A DNA stretch of 64,000 bases, from contig NZ_QNRF01000003.1 of NCBI RefSeq assembly GCF_003314975.1, positions 62,001 to 126,000 on the forward strand, read 5' to 3'. This document shows positions 29,549 to 38,415 of the stretch, piece after piece. The notes below the pieces were generated by a model that was not told the DNA's origin, made no database searches, and saw only the letters and a program-made list of their open reading frames with translations. Origin of the DNA: Marinomonas aquiplantarum (GTDB lineage: Bacteria > Pseudomonadota > Gammaproteobacteria > Pseudomonadales > Marinomonadaceae). Numbering within the stretch: the first letter of the stretch is position 1; every line of letters begins with the position of its first letter. Both the position numbers and the translations under genes were made by a program.

Positions 29549-30445
29549 TTAGCCTTCATCGTCAACCACCATTTTTTCGATAATCCATTCCTTAAACGCC
29601 AACATGGCTGGGGTCACAGAACGTCGCTTTTCATACACTAAATAAAAGGCTTTATCGGTTATTAAGTGCTGATCAAACAAGACCCGCAACGTACCATCGA
29701 CAATTTCCGGCATCACCAATTCCGGATCAGACAAAGAAATACCTAAGCCTTGAGCCGCCGCGCCTGCCGTTAAAGAACCACTAGAGAACATCAAGCCACG
29801 ACGAAATTGATTAGGGTCTAGATCATGCTGTTTAAGCCAATCATTCCATTCATCTTTTCGCTTAGTGACGTGTAACAAAGGATAAAAACGCATGTCGTCT
29901 GGTTTGTTGATCGGACGATCAGGCTTAATCAAACGAGGGTTACAAACGGGCGCTAATCTTGAAGGGCGTAAATAATGGGCTTCAATACCTTCCCATTCGC
30001 CACTGCCAAAATACACCGCCATATCAATGTCATTCGCTGCAAAATCCACCAATCCCGTTGAAGAACTGATTTCAATTTCAATGTCAGGATAGCTTTCTTG
30101 AAAGCTTTCCATTCGCGGCATTAACCAACGAGTCAAGAAAGCGGGGGCCACCGCCAGTCTCAAGGAGCCAGACTTTTGCTGGCTCTTTAATTCTGATGTG
30201 GCACTTTCTAGTTGCTCAAAAATGCTCTTGATGGGCTTTAGATAAGACTCCCCAGCTTCCGTTAAAATAACTTTGCGCTTAGTCCGACGGAATAATTCAA
30301 TCCCTAAAAAGCCCTCAAGGCCTTTTATTTGGTGACTAATCGCAGAAGGTGTAACGGACAACTCCTTGGCCGCTTTATTAAAGCTGCCATGACGAGCAGC
30401 CGATTCAAAACACCTTAATGAATTTAATGGGGGTAAACGATTAAT
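29549..30445 (-). CDS. LysR-family regulator, probable ATT start
   Basis: The 298-aa GcvA-like regulator has an N-terminal winged helix (NRLPPLNSLRCFESAARH, SFNKAAKELSVTPSAISHQIK) and a LysR substrate domain. No ATG, GTG or TTG precedes the helix in frame; an in-frame TGA lies just upstream. The ATT at 30445-30443 is preceded by GGAG with an 8-base spacer and yields exactly the usual family N-terminus, so it is the likely start. The TTG at 30361 would remove half of the DNA-binding domain. An out-of-frame ATG at 30459-30457 raises the alternative of a small indel. Target genes are unknown. Confidence 0.8.
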   Translation of the reverse strand: MNRLPPLNSLRCFESAARHGSFNKAAKELSVTPSAISHQIKGLEGFLGIELFRRTKRKVILTEAGESYLKPIKSIFEQLESATSELKSQQKSGSLRLAVAPAFLTRWLMPRMESFQESYPDIEIEISSSTGLVDFAANDIDMAVYFGSGEWEGIEAHYLRPSRLAPVCNPRLIKPDRPINKPDDMRFYPLLHVTKRKDEWNDWLKQHDLDPNQFRRGLMFSSGSLTAGAAAQGLGISLSDPELVMPEIVDGTLRVLFDQHLITDKAFYLVYEKRRSVTPAMLAFKEWIIEKMVVDDEG

Positions 30446-30547
30446 AAGCTTTTCTCCATAGAATCAATTCGTAATGTGAATATAGATCACAGTTAGATCA
30501 ATATCATGCGATTTTTTTGATTCTTTATAAATAACATTCGTTATCAT

Positions 30548-31885
30548 TTACTCTTCATCGGACAATGAGGATTTAGTTCGCTTAACAGGTAACTTAAAGG
30601 CCTCAAAACCATCTTGACGGTCTTCGTGAAAACGCTTCCGTACCGGTGAAGACTTTTTCTTTTGAGACGCTTTACGAGGCGCTTTAGAATCCTTTTTAAC
30701 CACCGTATTGGCTTTCTTAGGCTTAGCTGGCGCTAACCCTTTAAACTTCGCCTCCAGACCTTCCACGCTTTCAAGCGTAAAGGTTTTTTGTAGGAAGGCT
30801 TCAATCGCTTTAAAACTTAACCAATCTTTTGGCCCAACCAAAGAATACGCATCTCCTTTAAAACCCGCTCGACCGGTTCGGCCCGTACGGTGCACAAACT
30901 CTTCTGCTTGTTTAGGTAGATCAAAGTTAAAAACATGAGACACACTGGCAATGTCTAAACCACGGGAAGCCAAATCCGTACTGACCAATACGTCAAACTG
31001 GCCTTTCGCAAAGCTCTCCATGGTCTTATTACGCGCGCTTTGTGATAAATCGCCATTCAATGCTTGAGTGGTCATTCCCCACTCAGCAACCAACTCAGCT
31101 AAGCGGACGGTATCGGCCTTGGTGGCCGTAAAAATAATGGCTTGTTTGATGCTTTGTTCTGACAACAAGTGTTTCAGCAAAGCTTGCTTATGATCCAAAT
31201 GATCACACAATAATACATGCTGCTGGATGTCTTTGTGCTCGTCATAACCTTGTCCAATCGCCACACGAGAAGGTTCTTTTAGTAATTCCGCAGCCATCAC
31301 ATTAACATCGGTATTATCCAGCGTCGCCGAGAAAAACAGTGTTTGGCGCTGGCGATGATTGGCCGCATTGTTGATCGCTCTCATGGCATCCGCAAAGCCT
31401 AAATCCAGCATGCGGTCGGCTTCATCAAGGATCAACAACTCCAACCCTTCCAAATACAAGTGACGCTGTTTCAAATGGTCGACCAATCGCCCAGGTGTTG
31501 CGACGATGAAATGCGGATCTTTTTGTAATGACTTATGCTGATCATTGAAGTTTTCACCCCCCAAAATCAACACAGACGTCAAACGGCTACCTGCTAGCAA
31601 CAAACGTAACTGCCCAAAGACTTGCTTGGCCAATTCTCGAGTCGGCACCAGAATAACCACACGAGGATCACGACGCGACAAGGCTTTCTTTTTGTATACT
31701 CGATGCAGGGCAGGCAAAATGTAGGCTAACGTCTTACCAGAACCGGTTTTCGAAGAGGCCAATAAGTCACGACCAGCCATGGCTTCAGGAATCGCACGTG
31801 CTTGAATTTCCGTCGCCTCATCAAAGCCAAGGTGACCAATGGACTTTAAAATACGATTATCAAAACCAAAATCTTCGAATAACAA
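30548..31885 (-). CDS. DEAD-box RNA helicase (SrmB/RhlE-like)
   Basis: The 445-aa protein has all the core motifs: Q motif near FDEATEIQARAIP, Walker A ASSKTGSGKT, VPTRELAKQ, GGENF, TPGRL, DEAD in LDEADRML, SAT in FFSATLD, and RGLDIASV and HRTGRTGRAG in domain 2. The lysine-rich tail from about residue 392 probably binds RNA. The general arrangement recalls SrmB, which acts in large ribosomal subunit assembly, but sub-family assignment is not certain. Confidence 0.9.
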   Translation of the reverse strand: MLFEDFGFDNRILKSIGHLGFDEATEIQARAIPEAMAGRDLLASSKTGSGKTLAYILPALHRVYKKKALSRRDPRVVILVPTRELAKQVFGQLRLLLAGSRLTSVLILGGENFNDQHKSLQKDPHFIVATPGRLVDHLKQRHLYLEGLELLILDEADRMLDLGFADAMRAINNAANHRQRQTLFFSATLDNTDVNVMAAELLKEPSRVAIGQGYDEHKDIQQHVLLCDHLDHKQALLKHLLSEQSIKQAIIFTATKADTVRLAELVAEWGMTTQALNGDLSQSARNKTMESFAKGQFDVLVSTDLASRGLDIASVSHVFNFDLPKQAEEFVHRTGRTGRAGFKGDAYSLVGPKDWLSFKAIEAFLQKTFTLESVEGLEAKFKGLAPAKPKKANTVVKKDSKAPRKASQKKKSSPVRKRFHEDRQDGFEAFKLPVKRTKSSLSDEE

Positions 31886-31972
31886 AAAAACACCTCAATA
31901 CGTCTGCTAGATAACCCCTAACGGGTCAATTTCATAATTGTCGTGATTATAACTCAGACGCAGAAAAATACC

Positions 31973-32506
31973 TTATTCATCTTGCATTAAAAGGTAAGAT
32001 TTCCCAGCACTGATCAAGCCTAAACCACTTTCTTCACCCACCGTAACAGGCTCCAAGCATTCCGTCAGTTGATAAAATACGGAACGACCAATTAATGCCT
32101 TCATACCATATCGCATACTAAGGTAAGGCCGCTGCTCACCTTGAAAATCTGCCAACCAAAGGTCTGTGTTCTCACCCAACACCAGCACATCCTCTGTGGC
32201 AGTGGTGAACTCATAAGCCCACCCTGCTGTCGTTTCAATACGACGCCACTGAGTGACCAGAAATGGCGCGTCCTCAACTTGTATACGTACCTTTTCCACT
32301 GGGGTCACCAAAAAATGCTCCCCCGCCTCTTGCCATAAAATACGACTGAACATTTTTACCATCGCCGGACGATGAATTTTTCCACCTTCATGAATCCAAT
32401 CCCCGTTAGCCTTGATCAACATATCCATGTCACCACAAAAGTCCGGCTGCCATTGGTGTACCGGTGGTAACGCCTCATTATCTGGCAACTCTTTTAAGTC
32501 AATCAT
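31973..32506 (-). CDS. DUF1285 protein
   Basis: A 177-aa cytoplasmic protein of the DUF1285 family. The start is ATG at 32506 with AAGGGG eight bases upstream; a GTG two codons earlier is less likely. Family marks are GDMDMLIKANGDWIHEGGKIHRPAMVKMFSRIL and VRIQVEDAPFLVTQW. The fold is known only in structural genomics targets and no activity is established. It lies alone between the helicase gene and the MTHFR-like gene. Confidence 0.82.
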   Translation of the reverse strand: MIDLKELPDNEALPPVHQWQPDFCGDMDMLIKANGDWIHEGGKIHRPAMVKMFSRILWQEAGEHFLVTPVEKVRIQVEDAPFLVTQWRRIETTAGWAYEFTTATEDVLVLGENTDLWLADFQGEQRPYLSMRYGMKALIGRSVFYQLTECLEPVTVGEESGLGLISAGKSYLLMQDE

Positions 32507-32671
32507 GACCACAACCCCTTACCGTAGGGCTAACAAATTAGCCCGCCTCACTTTAACTTCAATATTATTCAACTTCATAGAGAAGCCGTGAAAATCATTC
32601 ACTGATAGAATAACCACATTGAATGAATTGGAGGCCTAAACCACAGCCTCACAGAATAAGAGTGTGACATT

Positions 32672-33628
32672 ATGAAATCGGAATTGGCAAGAAAGTTTCA
32701 GGACGCAAGTAGAGGCGTCTATTTTATCGGTACGACACCACCAAAATCCTCTGTACAAGATGAGCAATTACAAGAAATCAGCACGAAACTACTGAATCGA
32801 CTGGCCGACATTGATGTGGATGGCTTGATTGTCTACGACATCCAAGACGAAACCAGCCGTATCGATAAGCCACGCCCGTTCCCTTTCATGGAAACTCACG
32901 ACCCAAGAGCTTGGTCGAAACGTCTTCATCTGGCCTCAGACAAGCCAGTCGTCACCTACAAGTCAGTGTCTTCACGCAGCGCCGAAGCCTTTTCTGGCTG
33001 GTTAACAGAGGCATGGGAAGATTACGGCATTCGTGACCTAGTATTAGTAGGCTCCCCGTCTTCAGATGGTGACATCAAACTGCCACTACCAGAAGCCTAT
33101 AAGACCTTAGCCGCTTCCGAGCATGACTTTAACTTAGGTGGTGTCACCATAGCCGAGCGCCATGCCAAAAAAGGCGATGAACACCTTCGTTTGATCAAAA
33201 AAGCCAACGCAGGTTGTGATTTTTTCATTTCACAAGCCGTTTACGATCCACAGGCAACAGCGGACCTAATCAGTCGCTACGCACGTACCTGCAAAGAAGA
33301 AGGCAACACGCCAAAGCGCATTATCTTAACCTTTACACCTTGCGGCAGCGCCAAAACTCTAGAATTCATGGAATGGCTTGGTATCTCAGTTCCAGAAGCG
33401 ACCAAGCATCGCATTTTGGACTCGGAAATACCGTTAGATGAATCCATTAAAATTTGCCGCAATGCCTTAGAGCAAATTATTGAAGTAGCGTTACCCCTTG
33501 GCGTGCCGCTGGGTCTAAACATCGAAAGCTTGACCAACCGCAAGGAAGAAATCGACGCTTCCATTCAACTGTATCGTTTATTAAAAGCCACGCTCGACCT
33601 TAAACTGGCCGAGCAAGGTTTAAAGTAA
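32672..33628 (+). CDS. Methylenetetrahydrofolate reductase-like protein
   Basis: The 318-aa product has the FAD-linked TIM-barrel of the MTHFR family. Visible elements are DGLIVYDIQDE, the C-terminal half of the barrel with LGGVTIAERH, HLRLIKKANAGCDFFISQAVYD, and ILTFTPCGSAKTLEFMEWLGI. It differs from MetF in the N-terminal part, so a role in methionine synthesis is not assured. It is followed closely by a convergent heptosyltransferase gene. Confidence 0.72.
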   Translation: MKSELARKFQDASRGVYFIGTTPPKSSVQDEQLQEISTKLLNRLADIDVDGLIVYDIQDETSRIDKPRPFPFMETHDPRAWSKRLHLASDKPVVTYKSVSSRSAEAFSGWLTEAWEDYGIRDLVLVGSPSSDGDIKLPLPEAYKTLAASEHDFNLGGVTIAERHAKKGDEHLRLIKKANAGCDFFISQAVYDPQATADLISRYARTCKEEGNTPKRIILTFTPCGSAKTLEFMEWLGISVPEATKHRILDSEIPLDESIKICRNALEQIIEVALPLGVPLGLNIESLTNRKEEIDASIQLYRLLKATLDLKLAEQGLK

Positions 33629-33638
33629 TTCAAAAGAG

Positions 33639-34649
33639 TTAAATCAGCGAATCCACCTGCTGCAATACCCGTTCGATACGAATTGCCTGCATGGCCTCAG
33701 GGTCATGCACGCGAGTCGACCAAGGCAACTCTGCCAACGGCTTATCGTATTCTTTAGCAATGCCCTCTTCATACACGCTAATCACCTTGTCCAAATCACG
33801 GTAAGGACCAGTGCGCTGTGGATTGGAATGAGCATACAAACCTAATACAGGCGTGCCGACCAAAGTTGCCATATGCGCAGGACCAGTATCAGGACTAATC
33901 ACTAATTGCGCGCCTTTCAGCACCGACAACATGGCATTCAAAGGTGTTTTACCCACCAAGTTAATCACCTCAGAAGACGTTTGTGCGACCAACTTTTCCG
34001 CCAACTCTCGCTCACTATCAGCGGGCCCACCCGTCAACACAGGAACCTTCCCCTTGACTAATAGATGCTCTAGTAAGGCCTTATAACCCTCAAACGTCCA
34101 ATTACGCACAGCGGTAGATGCCGCTGGATTGATCACAACATAGTGCTCAGGCAAATCAAATTCATGAGCTGGCAAGGTCAACTCACAGGGCAAACTTGGC
34201 GCAGTGACACCCAGCACACTGGCAATCGAAAGAAATGAATCCAGCACATGCTCACCTTGTGGCTCAGGGGCCAACTCATTAACAAACCAATGCTGTTTTT
34301 CACGAGAATGAGACAAAGCAAAACCAATGCGACGTTTGGCTTTCACCGCCAAGGTCAGCAAACTGGCACGCAACGACCACTGTAGATGCAATAAGGCATC
34401 GAACTGCTGCCCAGCAAGCTCTTTGCGCAAAGCCCAAATCCCCTTAAACCCTGATTTTTTGTTGTATACCTTGACGTCTACCCCAGGCAATAAGCGAACT
34501 AAATTGGCTTCAAGTGGTGAGGTTATCCAAGTCACCTGCATCTCAGGGTGTTGCTTCATAATCGCTTGCACCACGGCCATGGCATGACAAACGTCACCTA
34601 GCGCTGACAAACGAACCACGGCTAGGTGTTGAATTTTATCTTGCTGCAT
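33639..34649 (-). CDS. Lipopolysaccharide heptosyltransferase (WaaC-like, GT9)
   Basis: The 336-aa GT9 enzyme transfers a heptose to the LPS inner core on the cytoplasmic side of the inner membrane. The N-terminus LAVVRLSALGDVCHAMAVVQAI and the C-terminal ADP-heptose-binding region LVISPDTGPAHMATLVGTPVLGLYAHSNPQRTGPY are diagnostic. It resembles heptosyltransferase I (WaaC). The divergent genes kdkA and lpxL, also for LPS, start 103 bases upstream. Confidence 0.88.
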   Translation of the reverse strand: MQQDKIQHLAVVRLSALGDVCHAMAVVQAIMKQHPEMQVTWITSPLEANLVRLLPGVDVKVYNKKSGFKGIWALRKELAGQQFDALLHLQWSLRASLLTLAVKAKRRIGFALSHSREKQHWFVNELAPEPQGEHVLDSFLSIASVLGVTAPSLPCELTLPAHEFDLPEHYVVINPAASTAVRNWTFEGYKALLEHLLVKGKVPVLTGGPADSERELAEKLVAQTSSEVINLVGKTPLNAMLSVLKGAQLVISPDTGPAHMATLVGTPVLGLYAHSNPQRTGPYRDLDKVISVYEEGIAKEYDKPLAELPWSTRVHDPEAMQAIRIERVLQQVDSLI

Positions 34650-34752
34650 CTCTTCCTCTAGGGCTGCTTAACGTCGGCAAGTATTATAGAATAGCCGGTC
34701 TGGAAAGTGTCCAAATTTCTGAACACGATAAGAATTACCCTAAGCGAGCAAA

Positions 34753-35463
34753 ATGCCACAACTGATTAAAACCAAGCCTCATGGCTATTTAATGCAGAGC
34801 GACACCCAACTGCCCATCACACAAGACTGGTTTAATACCGATTTCTGGCAACAACAAAACGCTGTGAAAGGAACGGGAACCGGCCGCGGGGATGTGTGGT
34901 TTATTGATAGCCAATACGGCAAATTTGTTTTACGTCGCTATCGCCGTGGTGGCTTAATTGCCAAACTGAGCAAACGTCATTTCGTGTTTTCAGGACTGCA
35001 GCGTACACGCCCATGGCAAGAACTGAGCCTGCTCGAAACCATGCACAATCAAGGCTTACCCGTTCCCAAACCCATCGCCGCCATCTGCCAAATAGACAAA
35101 GGCTTTTACCAAGCAGAATTGCTCACTGAGACAATAGAAGGCGCGACGGATTTATTTGACCTGATTAAGCAGCAACAAAATGATCAACTAAACTGGAAAG
35201 AAATAGGACGTGTCATTGCTCGCTTTCATCAAGCTGGCATTTTTCATTCAGACTTAAACTGTCACAACATCATGATAGATAACACCAGCAAAGTCTGGCT
35301 GATCGACTTTGATAAGTGCCAACAAAAAAAGCCTCACTCAAGCTGGATGCAAAACAACCTCGACCGACTAAAACGCTCATTCAACAAAGAAGCGACGAAA
35401 TACCCAGAATTTACAGTAACAGACGCACAATGGACGGCGCTGTTGGCAGGATACCATGGCTAA
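34753..35463 (+). CDS. kdkA: 3-deoxy-D-manno-octulosonic acid kinase
   Basis: KdkA phosphorylates the Kdo residue of lipid A precursors with a small kinase fold. The 236-aa protein has GTGRGDVWFID and YGKFVLRRYRRGG (ATP lysine region), the catalytic loop FHSDLNCHNIMID (Asp within HSDLN) and the metal Asp in WLIDFDKC. It overlaps the downstream acyltransferase by 8 bases, so the two are co-translated for LPS core/lipid A assembly. Confidence 0.93.
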   Translation: MPQLIKTKPHGYLMQSDTQLPITQDWFNTDFWQQQNAVKGTGTGRGDVWFIDSQYGKFVLRRYRRGGLIAKLSKRHFVFSGLQRTRPWQELSLLETMHNQGLPVPKPIAAICQIDKGFYQAELLTETIEGATDLFDLIKQQQNDQLNWKEIGRVIARFHQAGIFHSDLNCHNIMIDNTSKVWLIDFDKCQQKKPHSSWMQNNLDRLKRSFNKEATKYPEFTVTDAQWTALLAGYHG

Positions 35464-36391
35464 AAAAACCACCTTAAATCAAAGCATCAAACACTTTATT
35501 GCCCCACAACATTGGCCAACTTGGCTGGGCATGGGCATTGCCTATTTACTCAGCTTCCTGCCTTGGACAATACAAAAAGCCTTAGGCACAGGCCTTGGCA
35601 AATTGCACTATGCCCTGAGCAGCCGACGAAAAGAGATTTGCCATACAAACCTGCAAATCTGCTTCCCTGACCTGTCAGCAAACGACCGAGAAAAACTCGC
35701 CAAGGCCCACTTTGAAAGCATGGCCATTGGCGTCTTTGAAATGTTTACCGCTTGGTTCCGCAACCCAGAGAAAACAGCACAAAAAGTCACCTTCAACGAC
35801 CAAGACGTGGTTCAAAAAGCCATTACAAAAGGCAAAGGCTGTATCATAGTTGGCGCACACTTTTCCTCCATTGATTTATGCGGCACCCAGATCGCCCGCT
35901 TCATTGATGTTCACCCCATTTACAAGCTACAAAGAAACCCAGTGATGAACTGGGTGATGGAACGCCAACGCCAAGCCGTGTTCAGCAAAACCATAGAGCG
36001 CAAAAACACCAAAGAAATATTTCGCTCATTAAAAGGCAACAAGGCTGTGTGGTTTGCCGTTGACCAAGACTACGGACGTAAAAGCTCCGTCTTTGCCCCC
36101 TTCTATGGTCGCGAATGCGCCACCATCTCCCACATCAGCCGCTTAGCCAAATCTACCGGCTCCACCATATTAATGTACGACTACGGCCGTACTAAAGACG
36201 GCTATGTCTTGTCCCTGCAAGAAGTAAAAGGCTACCCAACGGGAGACGAAGTGGCGGACGCCACCCTACTCAACTCGTTAATAGAAAAACAAATCGAAAC
36301 TAAGCCAGAGCAATACTTCTGGTCACACCGACGATTTAAAACGCAGAAGAACCGGCAGGATCCTTCACCTTATAAGATCAAAAAACGGTAA
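35456..36391 (+). CDS. lpxL: Lipid A acyltransferase (LpxL/HtrB family)
   Basis: The 311-aa membrane-bound enzyme adds a secondary acyl chain to Kdo2-lipid IVA from acyl-ACP. The N-terminus has a hydrophobic anchor (about residues 20-40). The catalytic HX4D appears as HFSSID (about residues 138-143), and further family residues are in YKLQRNPVMNWVMERQR and QYFWSHRRFK. It could be LpxL or LpxM; the general LpxL-family assignment is firm. The end of this gene is the left boundary of the accessory region. Confidence 0.88.
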   Translation: MAKKTTLNQSIKHFIAPQHWPTWLGMGIAYLLSFLPWTIQKALGTGLGKLHYALSSRRKEICHTNLQICFPDLSANDREKLAKAHFESMAIGVFEMFTAWFRNPEKTAQKVTFNDQDVVQKAITKGKGCIIVGAHFSSIDLCGTQIARFIDVHPIYKLQRNPVMNWVMERQRQAVFSKTIERKNTKEIFRSLKGNKAVWFAVDQDYGRKSSVFAPFYGRECATISHISRLAKSTGSTILMYDYGRTKDGYVLSLQEVKGYPTGDEVADATLLNSLIEKQIETKPEQYFWSHRRFKTQKNRQDPSPYKIKKR

Positions 36392-36420
36392 ATTGTTTTA
36401 TAACTATTTACACCTGATAA

Positions 36421-37217
36421 AATCTCGCATCCCTTCCCCTTTTCAAGGGCAGCCAAACCAAATCTCGCGTCCCTTCCCCTTTTCAAGGGGAAGGCTAGGA
36501 TGGGGTTAATCCAGCAACCTCAAATTCACTGTTCCTTAGGCTATTCAGAATTCCTCTTATTGGCTTTGTTTAGGGAGCATTTTTCCGCTCTGCTGAGCGG
36601 GTAACTTTTGCCAAACGATGCAAAAGTTACCAAAAAATCTTTTTCAGAATCATAAGGGCTCATTGCTTCCGGATGTTGCCAATGTTTGCACAGGGTTCAC
36701 TATTGTAAGGTGTTGAGCTGTTATTATGGTTGGAGAAAGGTCTTCGGTTACTGACTTGGGAAGACCGTAAGGTCGCGCAATCAGGATCGCGTCGAACTGA
36801 CAAGGGTTGAGTTGCTCATTACCTCTTTTTACGTTTAAAAGCATTTCAGCCAAACCAAATCTCTTGTTCCTTCCCCTTTTTAAGGGGAAGGCTAGGATGG
36901 GGTTAATCAAGCAACCTCAAACGAACTCATCACAAACAACAATCTGTAGGTTTGATTAGCGCAGCGCCATCCAAATCTCGTGTTCCTTCCCCTTTTCAAG
37001 GGGAAGGCTAGGATGGGGTTAATCCAGCAACCTCAAACGAACTCATCACCAACAACAATCTATAGGCCTGATAAACGAAGCGCCATCAGACAAAACCATC
37101 TACAACCAAACCAAATCTCTTGTTCCTTCCCCTTTTCAAGGGGAAGGCTAGGATGGGGTTAATCCATCAACCTCAAATGAACTCATCACCTACAACAGTA
37201 TGCAGGCCAGATAAGCC
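36421..37217. repeat. Cluster of composite palindromic repeats (REP/BIME-like)
   Basis: A unit of roughly 115 bases recurs at 36421-36449 (partial), 36459-36524 (partial), 36857-36971, 36973-37091 and 37113-37216. Each starts with AAATCTC, then the hairpin CCTTCCCCTTTTCAAGGGGAAGG (stem CCTTCCCCTT/AAGGGGAAGG), then CTAGGATGGGGTTAATCCA, a CCTCAAACGAACTCATCACC spacer, and in fuller copies a second imperfect palindrome GCCTGATAAGCGCAGCGCCATCAG. The last three are nearly head-to-tail. The form fits REP/BIME elements spread by RAYT transposases; no such transposase is present in the window. Confidence 0.75.
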
Positions 37218-37240
37218 GTCCTCAAACACAGCTTTGCGGA

Positions 37241-37498
37241 CTAGAAAGGAACTTAGACCTTATTGCTGATAGACTAGATATTGCTCTTTCAGAGCAAATC
37301 GAGAAATTCATAAATAGGCTTGAAAAGTTCGGGGCAAGATTTCGATACCTAGAGGTGTCTTGGTTTATAAAGGACTGTGAACTCGCGATATTGGATCGAG
37401 CAGTATGGGAACTACGCCGCTTCTCGGCTCCAAACCGGCGCATGAGCCGGGCGTTATGTGACTCACTTTTTTATTTCCCGATAAACCGTATAGAATAG
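37241..37498 (+). pseudogene. Gene fragment of unknown identity
   Basis: An open frame of 85 codons without any start codon begins where the last repeat copy ends and stops at TAG 37496. Its translation is protein-like (LSEQIEKFINRLEKFGARF, then a WFIKDCELAILDRAVWELRRF stretch), suggesting the 3' remnant of a gene cut by the repeat. The frame runs past the attC-like GTTATGT at 37453, so its last codons may be foreign. Identity is not recognised. Confidence 0.35.
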
Positions 37499-37526
37499 CA
37501 CTTACGCCGTTTAAAGGAGCCAAACA

Positions 37527-37784
37527 ATGCCCGTAATTAGCCGGTTCTATGGAGTTATTATCGCAATGTATTTTAACGATCATAATCCTCCCCATTTTCA
37601 TGCTAAATATTCTGGTTACGAGGCTCTCTTTACCTTTGACGGCTCAATACTTGAAGGGGAACTTCCTAACAGAGCCACGAAATTCGTTCAGGAATGGCTT
37701 TCATAGCATCGAGCTGAACTAGAAGAGAATTGGCATAAGGCTCAAAATGGCGAACCGCTAAACTACATTGCACCATTGGAGTAA
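37527..37784 (+). pseudogene. DUF4160 gene interrupted by an amber codon
   Basis: From ATG 37527 (AAAGGAG upstream) the frame reads MPVISRFYGVIIAMYFNDH, then NPPHFHAKYSGYEALF, the clear DUF4160 core. An in-frame TAG occurs at 37704-37706 after codon 59, and the same frame continues with HRAELEENWHKAQNGEPLNYIAPLE to TAA at 37782. The position normally holds Gln or Glu, so CAG to TAG is the simplest explanation. DUF4160 proteins usually pair with DUF2442 proteins, as here, in pairs that resemble toxin-antitoxin systems. The 59-aa product might still be made. Confidence 0.8.
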
Positions 37785-37788
37785 AACT

Positions 37789-38028
37789 ATGCTTCACGTT
37801 AAAAACGCAAAATATCTAGACGGCTTTAAACTGTGGGTAACATTTGACGATGGTACAGCTGGTGAAGTCAATTTAGAAAACAAACTATCTGGCAGTGTCT
37901 TTGAACCTCTAAAGGACTCTTCGTTTTTTTCTAAAGTTACTGTAGACCCAGAATTAGAAACAGTGGTTTGGCCGAATGGTGCCGACTTAGCACCTGAGTT
38001 TTTAAAACGTCACATAACAAAGCGTTAA
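37789..38028 (+). CDS. DUF2442 protein
   Basis: The 79-aa product starts at ATG 37789, four bases after the DUF4160 stop. It reads MLHVKNAKYLDGFKLWVTFDDG ... VWPNGADLAPEFL, a complete DUF2442 domain. These small proteins are often found after DUF4160 genes and are regarded as the antitoxin-like partner; activity is unproven. Its stop codon lies inside an attC-like site, as is usual for integron gene cassettes. Since the partner gene is broken, this one may be a remnant under relaxed selection. Confidence 0.8.
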   Translation: MLHVKNAKYLDGFKLWVTFDDGTAGEVNLENKLSGSVFEPLKDSSFFSKVTVDPELETVVWPNGADLAPEFLKRHITKR

Positions 38029-38126
38029 AGTTCACTCACTCCAGTCGCTGGGACGCCAACATTTTGGCCGACTCACTTCGGTCGGATTTTAGCCACATGC
38101 TAGCGCCCCTTAGCTTAAAGTTAGTT
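38012..38126 (+). other. attC-like recombination site (integron cassette)
   Basis: The segment starts ACATAAC (R''-like) with AAAGCGTTAAAG and ends CGCCCCTTAGC ... GTTAGTT (R'-like, close to GTTRRRY). Internal palindromic parts include CTTCGGTC and GCCAACATTTTGGC. Arms pair only in part, as in attC sites with unpaired bases. The DUF2442 stop lies inside it. The cassette would run from about 37453 (GTTATGT) to this site. The match to the consensus is imperfect. Confidence 0.5.
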
Positions 38127-38415
38127 GGCACTACCAAAAGTTTCAAAATGAATTCGATCAGTAGTAACTCCTGCCGCCTCAAGCCTACGCTGAAGCTCAG
38201 CGATAAAGGTCAGAGGGCCGCAAAGTAAATAATGTGCAGAAGGTTCTGCACCAATACCAATTAGATCTTCTGCGGTGATCCTACCTTTAATGTCATAGTC
38301 CTGTCCTGTGACATCATTTTTATCCGGTTGGCTGTAGTAGATGATCTGTTGTAGCTTGTCATTGTGCTCAATCAGTTGATAGATCTCTTCACGTATTGCA
38401 TGGCTGGTGCTGTTT
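38121..38415 (-). pseudogene. C-terminal fragment of a flavohemoprotein/ferredoxin-reductase type oxidoreductase
   Basis: Read on the minus strand the frame ends at TAA 38121 and gives IREEIYQLIEHND, YYSQPDKNDVTGQDYD, then HYLLCGPLTFIAELQRRLEAAG and the final IHFETFGSAN. CGPxxF with a terminal FExFG is the NAD(P)H-binding end of the flavohemoglobin / FNR-type reductase family. The upstream side stops abruptly at the repeat copy at 38416, so only about 95 codons of the 3' end remain. Confidence 0.7.

Larger units (their letters stand above)
36392..37526. other. Non-coding accessory stretch with repeats and gene debris
   Basis: No intact gene is seen here. It holds five copies or partial copies of a composite repeat (listed separately), a spacer at 36541-36850 with an inverted repeat GTAACTTTTG...CAAAAGTTAC (36600-36632) typical of mobile-element remnants, and a reading-frame fragment at 37241-37498. 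An open frame at 36650-36910 (minus) runs across the repeat and is probably not a gene. Confidence 0.6.

Noticed and set aside
34753..35463. KdkA as a general serine/threonine kinase
   Set aside because: Length, N-terminal motif and coupling to lpxL point to the Kdo kinase.
36650..36910. 86-codon open frame on the minus strand
   Set aside because: It runs across the repeat unit and has no Shine-Dalgarno sequence. The first part translates the repeat hairpin.
36421..37217. Possible CRISPR array in the regularly spaced repeats
   Set aside because: The units are ~115 bases with no unique ~32-base spacers between them and no cas genes. They fit REP/BIME elements.
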